Positions 8,460-18,943 of a stretch of 64,000 bases of DNA are shown piece after piece. The first letter of the stretch is position 1. Every line of letters begins with the position of its first letter. Source of the DNA: Streptomyces flaveolus (GTDB taxonomy: Bacteria; Actinomycetota; Actinomycetes; Streptomycetales; Streptomycetaceae); NCBI RefSeq assembly GCF_000716535.1, contig NZ_JNWV01000008.1, positions 62,001-126,000 on the forward strand, read 5' to 3'. The translations under genes were made by a program, and so were the position numbers. The notes under the pieces are model-generated. The model made no database searches. It was given only the letters and a program-made list of their open reading frames with translations, and had not been told where the DNA came from.

Positions 8460-9227
8460 GTGGTTCGCATCCGAGTCCTGGTCGTGGACGACCACCGCAT
8501 CTTCGCCGAGTCGCTCGCCGCCGCCCTGGCCGCCGAGCCCGACGTCGACGTCTCCGCCGCCGGCAGCGGCCCGGCCGCGCTGCGCTGCCTGGAGCGCGCG
8601 GCCGGCGAGGGCCGGCGCTACGACGTCCTGCTGGTCGACGCCGACCTGGGCGGCCGGCTGCCCGGCGCCCGCCCGGCCGTGCCGGTGCAGGAGGGCGACG
8701 CGGAGGGCCTGGTCGACGGGATCTCGCTCGTCACCGGGGTCCGGTCCGCCCACCCCGCCGTACGGATCGTCGTCCTCGCCGAGAAGGACGACCCGCGCCG
8801 CGCGGCCCTCGCCCTGCAGGCCGGGGCGTCCGGCTGGGTCGCCAAGGACTGCTCGCTGTCCCGGCTGCTGACGGTGATCCGGGGGGTGCTGCGCGACGAG
8901 ACGCATCTGCCGCCCGCGCTGCTCACCGGCGTGCTGAAGGAGCTGACGGCGGCGCGCAAGCACCGCACCGAGAGCGAGCGGCTGGTGGAGTCCCTCACCC
9001 CGCGCGAGCGGGAGGTGCTGCGCTGCATGGTCGCCGGGCTCGGCCGCAAGGCCGTCGCCGAGCGGCTGTTCCTCTCCCCGCACACCGTCCGCACCCACAT
9101 GCAGAACGTCCTCGGCAAGCTGGGCGTCCACTCCACGCTGGCCGCCGTCGCGCTGGCCCGGCGGGCCGGGGTGGGGCCGGTGGACCTAACCGGGGATGTT
9201 GTCGAACGGGGCGGTCAGCTGGCGTAG
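8460..9227 (+). CDS. NarL/LuxR-family response regulator
   Basis: A protein of 255 residues. The receiver has the acidic pair (VLVVDDHRIF), the phosphoacceptor Asp in VLLVDADLGG and the conserved Lys in GASGWVAKD. There is an unusual insertion of about 20 residues right after the Asp (residues about 62-82, RLPGARPAVPVQEGDAEG). The C-terminal LuxR helix-turn-helix (LTPREREVL... LSPHTVRTHMQNVLGKLGV) is intact. GTG 8460 follows GGAAGGGGG. It is an orphan, with no kinase nearby, although a sensor kinase lies 12 kb away at 21634. Its 3' end overlaps the convergent tamR-like gene by 42 bp. Confidence 0.88.
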   Translation: MVRIRVLVVDDHRIFAESLAAALAAEPDVDVSAAGSGPAALRCLERAAGEGRRYDVLLVDADLGGRLPGARPAVPVQEGDAEGLVDGISLVTGVRSAHPAVRIVVLAEKDDPRRAALALQAGASGWVAKDCSLSRLLTVIRGVLRDETHLPPALLTGVLKELTAARKHRTESERLVESLTPREREVLRCMVAGLGRKAVAERLFLSPHTVRTHMQNVLGKLGVHSTLAAVALARRAGVGPVDLTGDVVERGGQLA

Positions 9228-9683
9228 CAGGCTCGCCAGTTCAGCGCGCTGGGCGCGGGACAGCTCGGCGAGGATCGCCCGCTCCTGCTCCAGCAGGCCC
9301 GCGAGCGCCTGGTCCGCGCGGTCGCGGCCCTCGTCGGTCAGCCGGACCAGCACGCCCCGCCGGTCGCTGGGGTCGGGCAGCCGCTCGACCAGGCCCTTCT
9401 TCGCCAGCCGGTCGATGCGGTTGGTCATCGTGCCCGAGGTGACCAGGGTCTGGGTGAGCAACTGGCCGGGGGAGAGCTGGTACGGCGTACCCGCGCGCCG
9501 CAGCGCGGTCAGCACGTCGAACTCCCACGGCTCCAGCTGATGCTCGGCGAAGGCGAGCCGGCGGGCGCGGTCCAGGTGCCGGGCGAGTCGGCTCACCCGG
9601 CTGAGCACTTCCAGCGGTTCCACGTCGAGGTCCGGACGCTCCCGGCGCCACGCTGCGACCAGCCGATCGACCTCGTCCTCCAT
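9186..9683 (-). CDS. tamR: MarR-family regulator, TamR-like
   Basis: A protein of 165 residues with a MarR winged helix: LTQTLVTSGTMTNRIDRLAKKGLVERLPDPSDRR carries the recognition helix and wing (shown only in part here as its key pieces TSGTMTNRIDRL and PSDRRG). It diverges from a trans-aconitate methyltransferase gene, the arrangement of the characterised TamR/Tam pair of S. coelicolor, where TamR responds to aconitate/citrate and derepresses tam. The start is ATG 9683 (MEDEVDRL). A longer frame to 9773 would translate the operator repeats. Its 3' end overlaps the response regulator gene by 42 bp, tail to tail. Confidence 0.88.
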   Translation of the reverse strand: MEDEVDRLVAAWRRERPDLDVEPLEVLSRVSRLARHLDRARRLAFAEHQLEPWEFDVLTALRRAGTPYQLSPGQLLTQTLVTSGTMTNRIDRLAKKGLVERLPDPSDRRGVLVRLTDEGRDRADQALAGLLEQERAILAELSRAQRAELASLLRQLTAPFDNIPG

Positions 9684-9716
9684 GGAGATCAGTGTAGTGG
9701 TTGTGTCGATGTGAAG

Positions 9717-9749
9717 TCTCTTGATGTCGAGTCTCTTGACATCGAGAGA
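9717..9749. promoter_or_regulatory. TamR operator (tandem palindromes)
   Basis: TCTCTTGATGTCGAG (9717-9731) is followed directly by TCTCTTGACATCGAG (9732-9746). These are 15-bp tandem units differing only at the two central bases. The second extends into a near-perfect 18-bp palindrome, TCTCTTGA-CA-TCGAGAGA (9732-9749). A weaker related sequence lies at 9705-9717. The palindromes sit midway in the 88-bp gap between tamR and tam, the expected place for one regulator to control both. Confidence 0.85.
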
Positions 9750-9771
9750 AGTTGGCGGGGAGAGTGGTGGC

Positions 9772-10584
9772 ATGACGACGCCCAGCTGGGACCCCGCCCA
9801 GTACCTCCGCCACGCGGGTCACCGGGCCCGCCCCTTCGCCGACCTCCTCGCCCGGATCCCGCGCCTGCCCGGCGACCCGCCCCGCATCGCCGACCTCGGC
9901 TGCGGCCCCGGCAACGTCACCGCCCTCCTCGCCGACCGCTGGCCCACCGCCCGCATCACCGGCTACGACAACTCCCCCGAGATGCTCGACGAGGCCCACG
10001 TCGACCACGAGGGACCCACGGCCGGGGGCGGCCGGCTCGACTTCGTCCACGCCGACGTGCGGACCTGGACGCCCACGGAGCCGTACGACCTGATCGTCTC
10101 CAACGCCACCCTCCAGTGGGTGCCGGGCCACGCCGACCGCTTCGCCGACTGGATCACCGCCCTCACCCCCGGTGGCACCCTCGCCTTCCAGGTCCCCCAC
10201 AACATCGACGCCCCCCTGCACGCCCTGATGCGCGACCTCGCCCGGACCCCCCGCTGGCGCGACCGCCTCGCCGACGTCCTGCGCCGCACGGACTCCGTGC
10301 ACACCCCCGGCACCTACCTCGACCGCCTCACCCGCCTGGGCTGCGTCGCCGACGTGTGGGAGACGACGTACTTCCACGTCCTCCAGGGCGAGGACCCCGT
10401 CCTCGACTGGGTGAAGGGCACCGGCCTGCGGCCCGCCCTGACCGCCCTCGCCGACGACCCCCGGGAACGGGACGCGTTCCTCACCGAGTACCGCGACCTG
10501 CTGCGGGAGGCGTACCCGAGCGCGCCGTACGGCACGGTCCTGCCGTTCCGGAGGCTGTTCGCCGTGGCCGTGAAGCAGGCCTGA
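9772..10584 (+). CDS. tam: Trans-aconitate 2-methyltransferase
   Basis: A protein of 270 residues of the class I SAM-dependent methyltransferases. The N-terminus has the Tam-type WDPAQYLRHAGHRARPF segment. Motif I is IADLGCGPGNVT, motif II is the acidic ITGYDNSPEML, and motif IV is DLIVSNATLQWV. Tam esterifies trans-aconitate, an inhibitor of aconitase that forms from cis-aconitate. It diverges from tamR across the palindromic operator. The start ATG 9772 follows GGAGAG. A VOC protein gene follows 22 bp downstream, probably in the same transcript. Confidence 0.92.
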   Translation: MTTPSWDPAQYLRHAGHRARPFADLLARIPRLPGDPPRIADLGCGPGNVTALLADRWPTARITGYDNSPEMLDEAHVDHEGPTAGGGRLDFVHADVRTWTPTEPYDLIVSNATLQWVPGHADRFADWITALTPGGTLAFQVPHNIDAPLHALMRDLARTPRWRDRLADVLRRTDSVHTPGTYLDRLTRLGCVADVWETTYFHVLQGEDPVLDWVKGTGLRPALTALADDPRERDAFLTEYRDLLREAYPSAPYGTVLPFRRLFAVAVKQA

Positions 10585-10606
10585 ACCCGGTGAAGGAGAA
10601 CCGAGC

Positions 10607-10969
10607 ATGCTCGTCGCCCTCGACCACGTGCAGCTGGCCGCCCCTCCCGGAGCCGAGGACCTGCTGCGCGCCTACTACACAGGCGTCCTCGGCATGACCG
10701 AGATCCCCAAACCGCCGGCGCTCGCCGCACGCGGCGGCTGCTGGTTCGAAGCGGGCTTCGTCCAGCTCCACCTGGGGATCCAGGACGACTTCCGGCCGGC
10801 GAAGAAGGCCCACCCCGGACTGCGGGTCACGGACATCGAGGCCTACGCGGCCCGGCTCACCGCGCTCGGCGCGCCCGTCACCTGGGACGACGATCTCCCC
10901 GGCCACCGGCGCTTCTACTGCGAGGACCCCGTCGGCAACCGGCTGGAGTTCTTGGAGCCGGCTCCCTGA
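10607..10969 (+). CDS. VOC/glyoxalase-superfamily protein
   Basis: A protein of 120 residues with a single VOC (vicinal oxygen chelate) module: LDHVQLAAP at the start, YYTGVLGMTEIP, then FYCEDPVGNRLEFLEPA at the end, with a metal-ligand His in the first strand and Glu in the last. Single-module members include glyoxalase-like, bleomycin-resistance-like and dioxygenase-like proteins; the substrate cannot be told. ATG 10607 has GAAGGAG at 10592. It follows tam by 22 bp and is likely co-transcribed. It meets the TetR gene tail to tail 4 bp away. Confidence 0.85.
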   Translation: MLVALDHVQLAAPPGAEDLLRAYYTGVLGMTEIPKPPALAARGGCWFEAGFVQLHLGIQDDFRPAKKAHPGLRVTDIEAYAARLTALGAPVTWDDDLPGHRRFYCEDPVGNRLEFLEPAP

Positions 10970-10973
10970 CCGC

Positions 10974-11651
10974 TCAGCTCTTGCGGTGCCCTATCAGGCG
11001 CGGCTTCTGCTCCAGGCCGTCCAGGCCGTGCCACGCCAGGTTCACCAGATGGGCCGCCACCTCCGCCTTCTTCGGGCGGCGCACGTCCAGCCACCACTGG
11101 CCGGTCAGCGCGACCATGCCGACCAGCGCCTGGGCGTAAAGAGGGGCGAGCTTGGGGTCAAAGCCGCGTGACTTGAACTCGCGGCCCAGGATGTCCTCCA
11201 CCTGGGTGGCGATGTCCGAGATGAGGGACGCGAAGGAGCCCGTGGACTGGGGGATGGGGGAGTCGCGGACCAGGATGCGGAAACCGTCCGTGTACTCCTC
11301 GATGTAGTCCAGGAGGGCGAACGCGGCCTGTTCGCACAGCTCACGCGGATGGCCGGCCGTCAGCGAGCTGGTGACCATGTCCAGCAGGCGCCGCATCTCG
11401 CGGTCCACGACCACCGCGTACAGCCCCTCCTTGCCGCCGAAGTGCTCGTACACCACCGGCTTGGACACCCCGGCCTTCGCCGCGATCTCCTCCACCGACG
11501 TGCCCTCGAAGCCCTTGGCGGCGAAGAGGGTGCGACCGATCTCCAGCAACTGCTGGCGGCGCTCGGCACCGGTCATACGGGTCCGGCGGGTCCGCCGGGG
11601 TTTGTCGTTGCCTGAGGTGCTGCTGGAGTCGGTCGCCACGGCGTCAATCAT
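10974..11651 (-). CDS. TetR-family regulator co-transcribed with a fatty-acid desaturase
   Basis: A protein of 225 residues. A basic leader (KPRRTRRTRMTG) precedes the TetR DNA-binding domain: ERRQQLLEIGRTLFAAKGF, TSVEEIAAKAGVS and KPVVYEHFGGKEGLYAVV at about residues 28-75. The C-terminal domain (VALTGQWWLDVRRPKKAEV) is ligand-binding type. Its start overlaps the desaturase stop by four bases (ATGA), so the pair is translationally coupled. By analogy with DesT-type regulators it may sense acyl-CoA saturation and repress its own operon. That is inference supported by palindromes in the operon promoter. Confidence 0.88.
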   Translation of the reverse strand: MIDAVATDSSSTSGNDKPRRTRRTRMTGAERRQQLLEIGRTLFAAKGFEGTSVEEIAAKAGVSKPVVYEHFGGKEGLYAVVVDREMRRLLDMVTSSLTAGHPRELCEQAAFALLDYIEEYTDGFRILVRDSPIPQSTGSFASLISDIATQVEDILGREFKSRGFDPKLAPLYAQALVGMVALTGQWWLDVRRPKKAEVAAHLVNLAWHGLDGLEQKPRLIGHRKS

Positions 11652-12655
11652 GCCGCCTCGGCCGTCTCCCCCCGGCGCCGGGAGCCGCCTTCCCCGGTGT
11701 CACGGCGCGAATCGATACGCGAGCGTGACGGCCAGCGCACGTCGTACGCCCAGCCGAGCAGCTCGAAGATGCGGATGAAGCGGGCCGAGGAGTCGATCTG
11801 CCCGCGCATCACACCGTGCCGCGCCGACGTCGGGTCGGCGTGGTGGAGGTTGTGCCAGGACTCGCCGCAGGACAGCACCGCCAGCCACCACACGTTGCCC
11901 GAGCGGTCGCGCGACTTGAACGGCCGCTTGCCCACCGCGTGGCAGATCGAGTTGATCGACCAGGTCACGTGGTGCAGCAGCGCCACCCGCACGAGCGAAC
12001 CCCAGAAGAACCCGGTGAACGCCCCCCACCAGGACATCGTCGCCAGACCGCCGATCAGCGGCGGCAGCCCCAGGGACACGACCGTCCACAGGACGAACTG
12101 GCGCGAGATCGCCCGCATCGCCGGGTCCTTGATCAGATCCGGCGCGTACTTGTCCTGCGGGGTCTGCTCCTCGTCGAACATCCAGCCGATGTGCGCCCAC
12201 CACAGGCCCTTCATCAGTGCCGGAAGCGTCTCGCCGAACCGCCACGGGGAGTGCGGGTCACCCTCCGCGTCGGAGAACTTGTGATGCTTGCGGTGATCGG
12301 CCACCCAGCGCACCAGCGGGCCTTCGACCGCCAGCGAACCCATGATCGCGAGCGCGATCCGCAGTGGCCGCTTCGCCTTGAACGAACCGTGGGTGAAGTA
12401 CCGGTGGAAACCGATCGTGATGCCGTGGCACCCCAGGAAGTAGAAGAAGACCAGCAGGCCCAGATCGAGCCAGCTCACCCCCCAGCCCCAGGCCAGCGGC
12501 ACGGCCGCCACCAGTGCCAGGAACGGCACGGTGATGAACAGGAGCAGCGTGATCTGCTCGATCGAACGCTTCTGCTCGCCGCCCAGCGTGGCGGAGGGAG
12601 GGGGTGTGTCGGTGGCCTTACGGGCTTCTTCGATCACATCGGAACTTGAGGTCAT
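11648..12655 (-). CDS. Delta-9 acyl-CoA/acyl-lipid desaturase
   Basis: A protein of 335 residues, a di-iron membrane desaturase. The three histidine boxes are visible: GFHRYFTH (HxxxxH), [10 protein letters not shown] (HxxHH) and WHNLHHADP (HxxHH). Hydrophobic pairs surround them ([20 protein letters not shown] and [15 protein letters not shown]). It introduces a double bond into membrane fatty acids. ATG 12655 follows an AGGGGAC ribosome-binding site. It is the first gene of a two-gene operon with the TetR regulator. Confidence 0.93.
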   Translation of the reverse strand: MTSSSDVIEEARKATDTPPPSATLGGEQKRSIEQITLLLFITVPFLALVAAVPLAWGWGVSWLDLGLLVFFYFLGCHGITIGFHRYFTHGSFKAKRPLRIALAIMGSLAVEGPLVRWVADHRKHHKFSDAEGDPHSPWRFGETLPALMKGLWWAHIGWMFDEEQTPQDKYAPDLIKDPAMRAISRQFVLWTVVSLGLPPLIGGLATMSWWGAFTGFFWGSLVRVALLHHVTWSINSICHAVGKRPFKSRDRSGNVWWLAVLSCGESWHNLHHADPTSARHGVMRGQIDSSARFIRIFELLGWAYDVRWPSRSRIDSRRDTGEGGSRRRGETAEAA

Positions 12656-12705
12656 GCGCGTCCCCTGTGGGGTCGATGGTCGAGGCAGATGCCGGGCCCC
12701 CGGGA

Positions 12706-12758
12706 CCGTACGGGACTCGACGGTACGTCCCTACGGTTCCGTAACCTACGGCGTCGTA
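12706..12758. promoter_or_regulatory. Palindrome cluster upstream of the desaturase operon
   Basis: The gap 12656-12959 is shared by the desaturase (minus) and ppc (plus). It holds CCGTACGG at 12706-12713, a perfect TACGG-TT-CCGTA at 12732-12743 and a 10/12 palindrome TACGGCGTCGTA at 12747-12758. All share the half-site TACGG/CCGTA. They are the likely operators of the TetR protein encoded downstream in the desaturase operon. The remaining 200 bp to ppc shows no other clear signal. Confidence 0.6.
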
Positions 12759-12959
12759 AGTATGGCAGCGTGGCGTGCGGCGGCAAGAGCCCCAGACCCT
12801 GCGCGTCCACATGGCCACCTATCCTTGGACTCGGTCGGACAGCGCGGTCCGCTGAAGTTTCCTTCCCGGACCCTCCGGCCCCTATGCGGCACCCGCCGTG
12901 TGTGGCAGCCGGTCGGGTTCCCTCCCAGACGAGCTTCAACACTGCAAGGAGCCGCACCT

Positions 12960-15692
<2,733 letters not shown>

Positions 15693-15713
15693 CCGCCACC
15701 GGACCCACCGGAC

Positions 15714-15760
15714 AAAGAGGGTGCCCCCGAGGTCGCACGACCCCGGGGGCACCCTCTTTT
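15714..15760 (+). terminator. Terminator after ppc
   Basis: A perfect 16-bp stem (AAAGAGGGTGCCCCCG at 15714-15729 against 15744-15759) has a 14-base loop and ends in CTCTTTT, so it can work in both directions. The convergent membrane-protein gene stops at 15768, so it probably terminates both transcripts. Confidence 0.92.
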
Positions 15761-15767
15761 GCTCACC

Positions 15768-16274
15768 TCACTGCAACGCCGCGAACGCCGCCGTCAGCAG
15801 CACCGCACCGGACAACCCCAGCACCCACGCCGCCCGCACCAGCCGCATCCCGCCCGCCACCACCACCGAGGCCAGCAGCAGCGCCCCGCCCAACGGCACC
15901 CAGGCGAACAGGATGCCCGCCGGACCGGACCGCACCGCGTCCCCGGTACCGGGCTTCAGCACGACGGCGTACGTCGACCCCGTACGCACCGCCACGGACT
16001 TCTCGATCTCCACGCGCGCGCGTGGCCGCGCCCCCGCCGACGTCGGCGTGAACGGCCCCGTACAGGTGTCCCCGGCACACCGCGTCACCCTGACCGTCCC
16101 GGACTCACGCCCCTTCGCCAGCATCACGTGCTGCGCGGTCCCCCAGGACCCCCGCACCCCGGCGAACAGAATCAGCGCGGCGAGCACACCCATCGCCGCG
16201 ACCCGCCCGAACCGCAACGCGGACACGGACCCCTGACGAGCGGTACTGGCAGTGGCAGGCATGGCCGGGATCAT
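15768..16274 (-). CDS. Hypothetical membrane protein
   Basis: A protein of 168 residues (ATG 16274; a second ATG at 16262). The helix near residues 28-43 (AAMGVLAALILFAGVRG) is followed by an exported segment with a Cys pair (TRCAGDTCTGPF). Two more helices close it (AGILFAWVPLGGALLLASVVV and AAWVLGLSGAVLLTAAFA). I recognise no family. It lies 52 bp downstream of pth on the same strand, so may be the last gene of an rplY-pth transcript. Confidence 0.75.
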   Translation of the reverse strand: MIPAMPATASTARQGSVSALRFGRVAAMGVLAALILFAGVRGSWGTAQHVMLAKGRESGTVRVTRCAGDTCTGPFTPTSAGARPRARVEIEKSVAVRTGSTYAVVLKPGTGDAVRSGPAGILFAWVPLGGALLLASVVVAGGMRLVRAAWVLGLSGAVLLTAAFAALQ

Positions 16275-16326
16275 TGGCCATATCCCTACGACCGGTCAAC
16301 TCCCCGCGGGGCCAAGCCCGGACAAG

Positions 16327-16929
16327 TCAGGAGTTGTACGCGCTCTGCGCCCGCTCCAGCCCCTCCGTCACCAGACACTCCACCGCGTCCGCCGCACGGT
16401 CCACGAACCAGTCCAGCTCCTTGCGCTCCGCCGAGGAGAAGTCCTTCAGCACGAAGTCCGCCACCTGCATCCGACCCGGCGGCCGGCCGATCCCGCACCG
16501 CACCCGGTGGTAGTCCGGCCCCATCGCCTTCGTCATCGACTTCAGACCGTTGTGCCCGTTGTCACCGCCGCCCAGCTTCAGCCGCAGCGTCCCGTAGTCG
16601 ATGTCCAGCTCGTCATGGACCGCGACGACGTTCCCCACCGGAACCTTGTAGAAGTCCCGCAGCGCGTTCACCGGACCACCGGACAGGTTCATGTACGACA
16701 TCGGCTTCGCCAGGACCACCCGACGGCTCCCCGGCCCCGCCGGACCGATCCGCCCCTCCAGCACCTGCGCCTGCGCCCTGGCCGCCCGCTTCAACTTCCC
16801 CCCGATCCGCTCCGCGAGCAGGTCGGCCACCATGAAGCCGACGTTGTGCCGGTTCATGGCGTACTCCGGCCCGGGATTGCCGAGCCCGACGATGAGCCAG
16901 GGATCACTGGCGGCGGTGGTCACGTCCAT
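16327..16929 (-). CDS. pth: Peptidyl-tRNA hydrolase
   Basis: A protein of 200 residues that recycles peptidyl-tRNA dropped from ribosomes. The signatures are [22 protein letters not shown], with the catalytic His in NRHNVGF, then [19 protein letters not shown] (catalytic Asp) and [12 protein letters not shown]. Start ATG 16929 follows AAGGAG. The gene lies 75 bp downstream of rplY, an rplY-pth order common in bacteria. Confidence 0.97.
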   Translation of the reverse strand: MDVTTAASDPWLIVGLGNPGPEYAMNRHNVGFMVADLLAERIGGKLKRAARAQAQVLEGRIGPAGPGSRRVVLAKPMSYMNLSGGPVNALRDFYKVPVGNVVAVHDELDIDYGTLRLKLGGGDNGHNGLKSMTKAMGPDYHRVRCGIGRPPGRMQVADFVLKDFSSAERKELDWFVDRAADAVECLVTEGLERAQSAYNS

Positions 16930-16946
16930 GTCTCCTTGATACGCGC

Positions 16947-16980
16947 CAGCCGCCGCCCCCGGCGAGGGAGGCGGCGGCTG
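16947..16980 (-). terminator. Intercistronic hairpin between rplY and pth
   Basis: The 11-bp perfect arms CAGCCGCCGCC (16947-16957) and its complement (16970-16980) enclose a 12-base loop. The position suggests an attenuator or a partial terminator that lowers pth expression relative to rplY. Confidence 0.6.
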
Positions 16981-17004
16981 AACAGATGATGACGACGGCG
17001 AGGA

Positions 17005-17598
17005 TCAGGCCTCCGCCGCCTCCTCGCCCTCGGCGCCCTCGCCCGCGGTCTCCTCGGCCTGCGCGGCCAGGACCTGCAGGACGACCGTGTCCTCCTCGAC
17101 GGCCAGCGTGGTGCCGGACGGGAGCGGGATGTCCTTGGCGAGGATGGAGGCGCCGGCCTCCAGGCCCTCGATGGAGACGGTGACCGACTCGGGGATGTGC
17201 GTGGCCTCGGTCTCGACGGGCAGCGCGTTCAGGACGTGCTCCAGCAGGTTGCCGCCCGGCGCCAGCTCACCCTCGGTGTGAACGAAGATCTCGACCGTGA
17301 CCTTCTCGCCACGCTTGACCAGCTGAAGGTCGACGTGCTCCAGGAAGCCCTTCAGCGGGTCGCGCTGCACGGCCTTCGGGATCGCCAGCTCGTTGGTCTT
17401 GCCGTCGATGTCCAGGGAGATCAGGACGTTCGGCGTACGCAGCGCCAGCAGCAGGTCGTGGCCCGGCAGGGTCAGGTGCAGCGGGTCGGAGCCGTGGCCG
17501 TACAGCACACCCGGAACCTTGTTCTCGCGGCGGATGCGGCGGGCCGCACCCTTGCCGAACTCGGTGCGGGTCTCGGCGCTGAGCTTCACCTCGGACAT
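17005..17598 (-). CDS. rplY: 50S ribosomal protein L25/general stress protein Ctc
   Basis: A protein of 197 residues, the long two-domain (TL5/Ctc) form. The N-terminal 5S rRNA-binding domain begins MSEVKLSAETRTEFGKGAAR and includes VPGVLYGHG. The C-terminal beta domain is followed by an acidic Ala/Glu-rich tail (EETAGEGAEGEEAAEA). The ATG at 17598 has GGAGTGA upstream. The longer frame to 17718 adds a leader unlike L25. Confidence 0.95.
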   Translation of the reverse strand: MSEVKLSAETRTEFGKGAARRIRRENKVPGVLYGHGSDPLHLTLPGHDLLLALRTPNVLISLDIDGKTNELAIPKAVQRDPLKGFLEHVDLQLVKRGEKVTVEIFVHTEGELAPGGNLLEHVLNALPVETEATHIPESVTVSIEGLEAGASILAKDIPLPSGTTLAVEEDTVVLQVLAAQAEETAGEGAEGEEAAEA

Positions 17599-17807
17599 GT
17601 GGATCACTCCTCGTAGGTAATCGGAACGGACGTGGTCACCCGGCCACGAACGGCCTGCTACGAAGAGCGCGTCGATAACGGACCGCCGTACACGAGTACG
17701 GCCTCCCTCGCCGAGCAACTTCAGCAGTCTACTCGGAGGGGGAGACCGTACCCAAAACGATCACAGCAGGGGCTGCGAAAGGAGGTGCAGCGGAGACTGC
17801 AGAAACC

Positions 17808-18788
17808 TCACTGCTCGTCGAAGAGGCTGGTCACCGAGCCGTCCTCGAACACCTCACGCACCGCACTCGCGATCGTCGGAGCGATCGACAGCACCTTGAT
17901 CTTGTCCAGATCCACCGCCAGCTCACCCGGCGTCGGCAGCGTGTTCGTGAACACGAACTCACTCACCCGCGAGTTCTTCAGCCGATCGGCCGCCGGACCC
18001 GACAGCACACCGTGCGTCGCCGTCACGATGACATCCTCCGCACCATGCGCGAACAGCGCGTCGGCAGCGGCGCAGATCGTGCCACCCGTGTCGATCATGT
18101 CGTCCACCAGGACACACACACGACCCTTGACCTCACCCACGACCTCGTGGACGGTCACCTGGTTCGCCACATCCTTGTCACGCCGCTTGTGCACGATCGC
18201 CAGCGGCGCACCGAGCCGGTCACACCACCGGTCCGCCACCCGCACCCGACCCGCGTCCGGCGACACGACCGTCAGCTTCTCCCGGTCCACCTTCGCACCC
18301 ACGTAGTCCGCCAGCAGCGGCAACGCGAACAGGTGGTCCACCGGCCCGTCGAAGAAACCCTGGATCTGGTCGGTGTGCAGATCCACGGTCAGGATGCGGT
18401 CCGCACCCGCCGTCTTCATCAGATCCGCGATCAGACGCGCAGAAATCGGTTCACGACCCCGGTGCTTCTTGTCCTGCCGCGCGTAACCGTAGAACGGCAC
18501 GATCACGGTGATCGACCGCGCCGAAGCACGCTTCAGCGCATCGATCATGATCAACTGCTCCATGATCCACTTGTTGATCGGAGCCGTGTGGCTCTGAATC
18601 AGGAAGCAGTCCGCACCACGAGCCGACTCCTGGTAACGGACATAGATCTCACCATTCGCGAAGTCGAAGGCCTTCGTCGGGACAACCCCGACACCCAGCT
18701 GCTGGGCGACCTCCTCGGCAAGCTCGGGGTGGGCGCGGCCGGAGAAGAACATCATCTTCTTCTCGCCGGTCGTCTTGATCCCGGTCAC
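17808..18788 (-). CDS. prs: Ribose-phosphate pyrophosphokinase (PRPP synthetase)
   Basis: A protein of 326 residues that makes PRPP from ribose-5-phosphate and ATP. It shows the flexible-loop RQDKKHRGREPISA, the catalytic VDLHTDQIQGFF and the PRPP-binding loop CVLVDDMIDTGGTI. GTG 18788 has GAGGAG upstream. It follows glmU on the same strand with a 155-bp gap. glmU-prs order is conserved in many Gram-positives. The gap to rplY (17599-17807) holds the rplY promoter; no other gene is seen there. Confidence 0.96.
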   Translation of the reverse strand: MTGIKTTGEKKMMFFSGRAHPELAEEVAQQLGVGVVPTKAFDFANGEIYVRYQESARGADCFLIQSHTAPINKWIMEQLIMIDALKRASARSITVIVPFYGYARQDKKHRGREPISARLIADLMKTAGADRILTVDLHTDQIQGFFDGPVDHLFALPLLADYVGAKVDREKLTVVSPDAGRVRVADRWCDRLGAPLAIVHKRRDKDVANQVTVHEVVGEVKGRVCVLVDDMIDTGGTICAAADALFAHGAEDVIVTATHGVLSGPAADRLKNSRVSEFVFTNTLPTPGELAVDLDKIKVLSIAPTIASAVREVFEDGSVTSLFDEQ

Positions 18789-18943
18789 AGCACAGTCTCC
18801 TCAGAGGTTGTCTCAGCCAGCCGGCTGCTCGGCGACCTCTCGGCTGGGGCGTGAGAGGCCATATCAGCTGGTAAGGGTGCGGGGTGCACACGTGCGGATG
18901 TGCACTTATCACGGTACGCCGTGTTTGGCGCACCCGTTTCCGG

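Noticed and set aside
9684..9773. N-terminal extension of tamR
   Set aside because: The extra codons translate the operator repeats and lie upstream of the natural MarR N-terminus.
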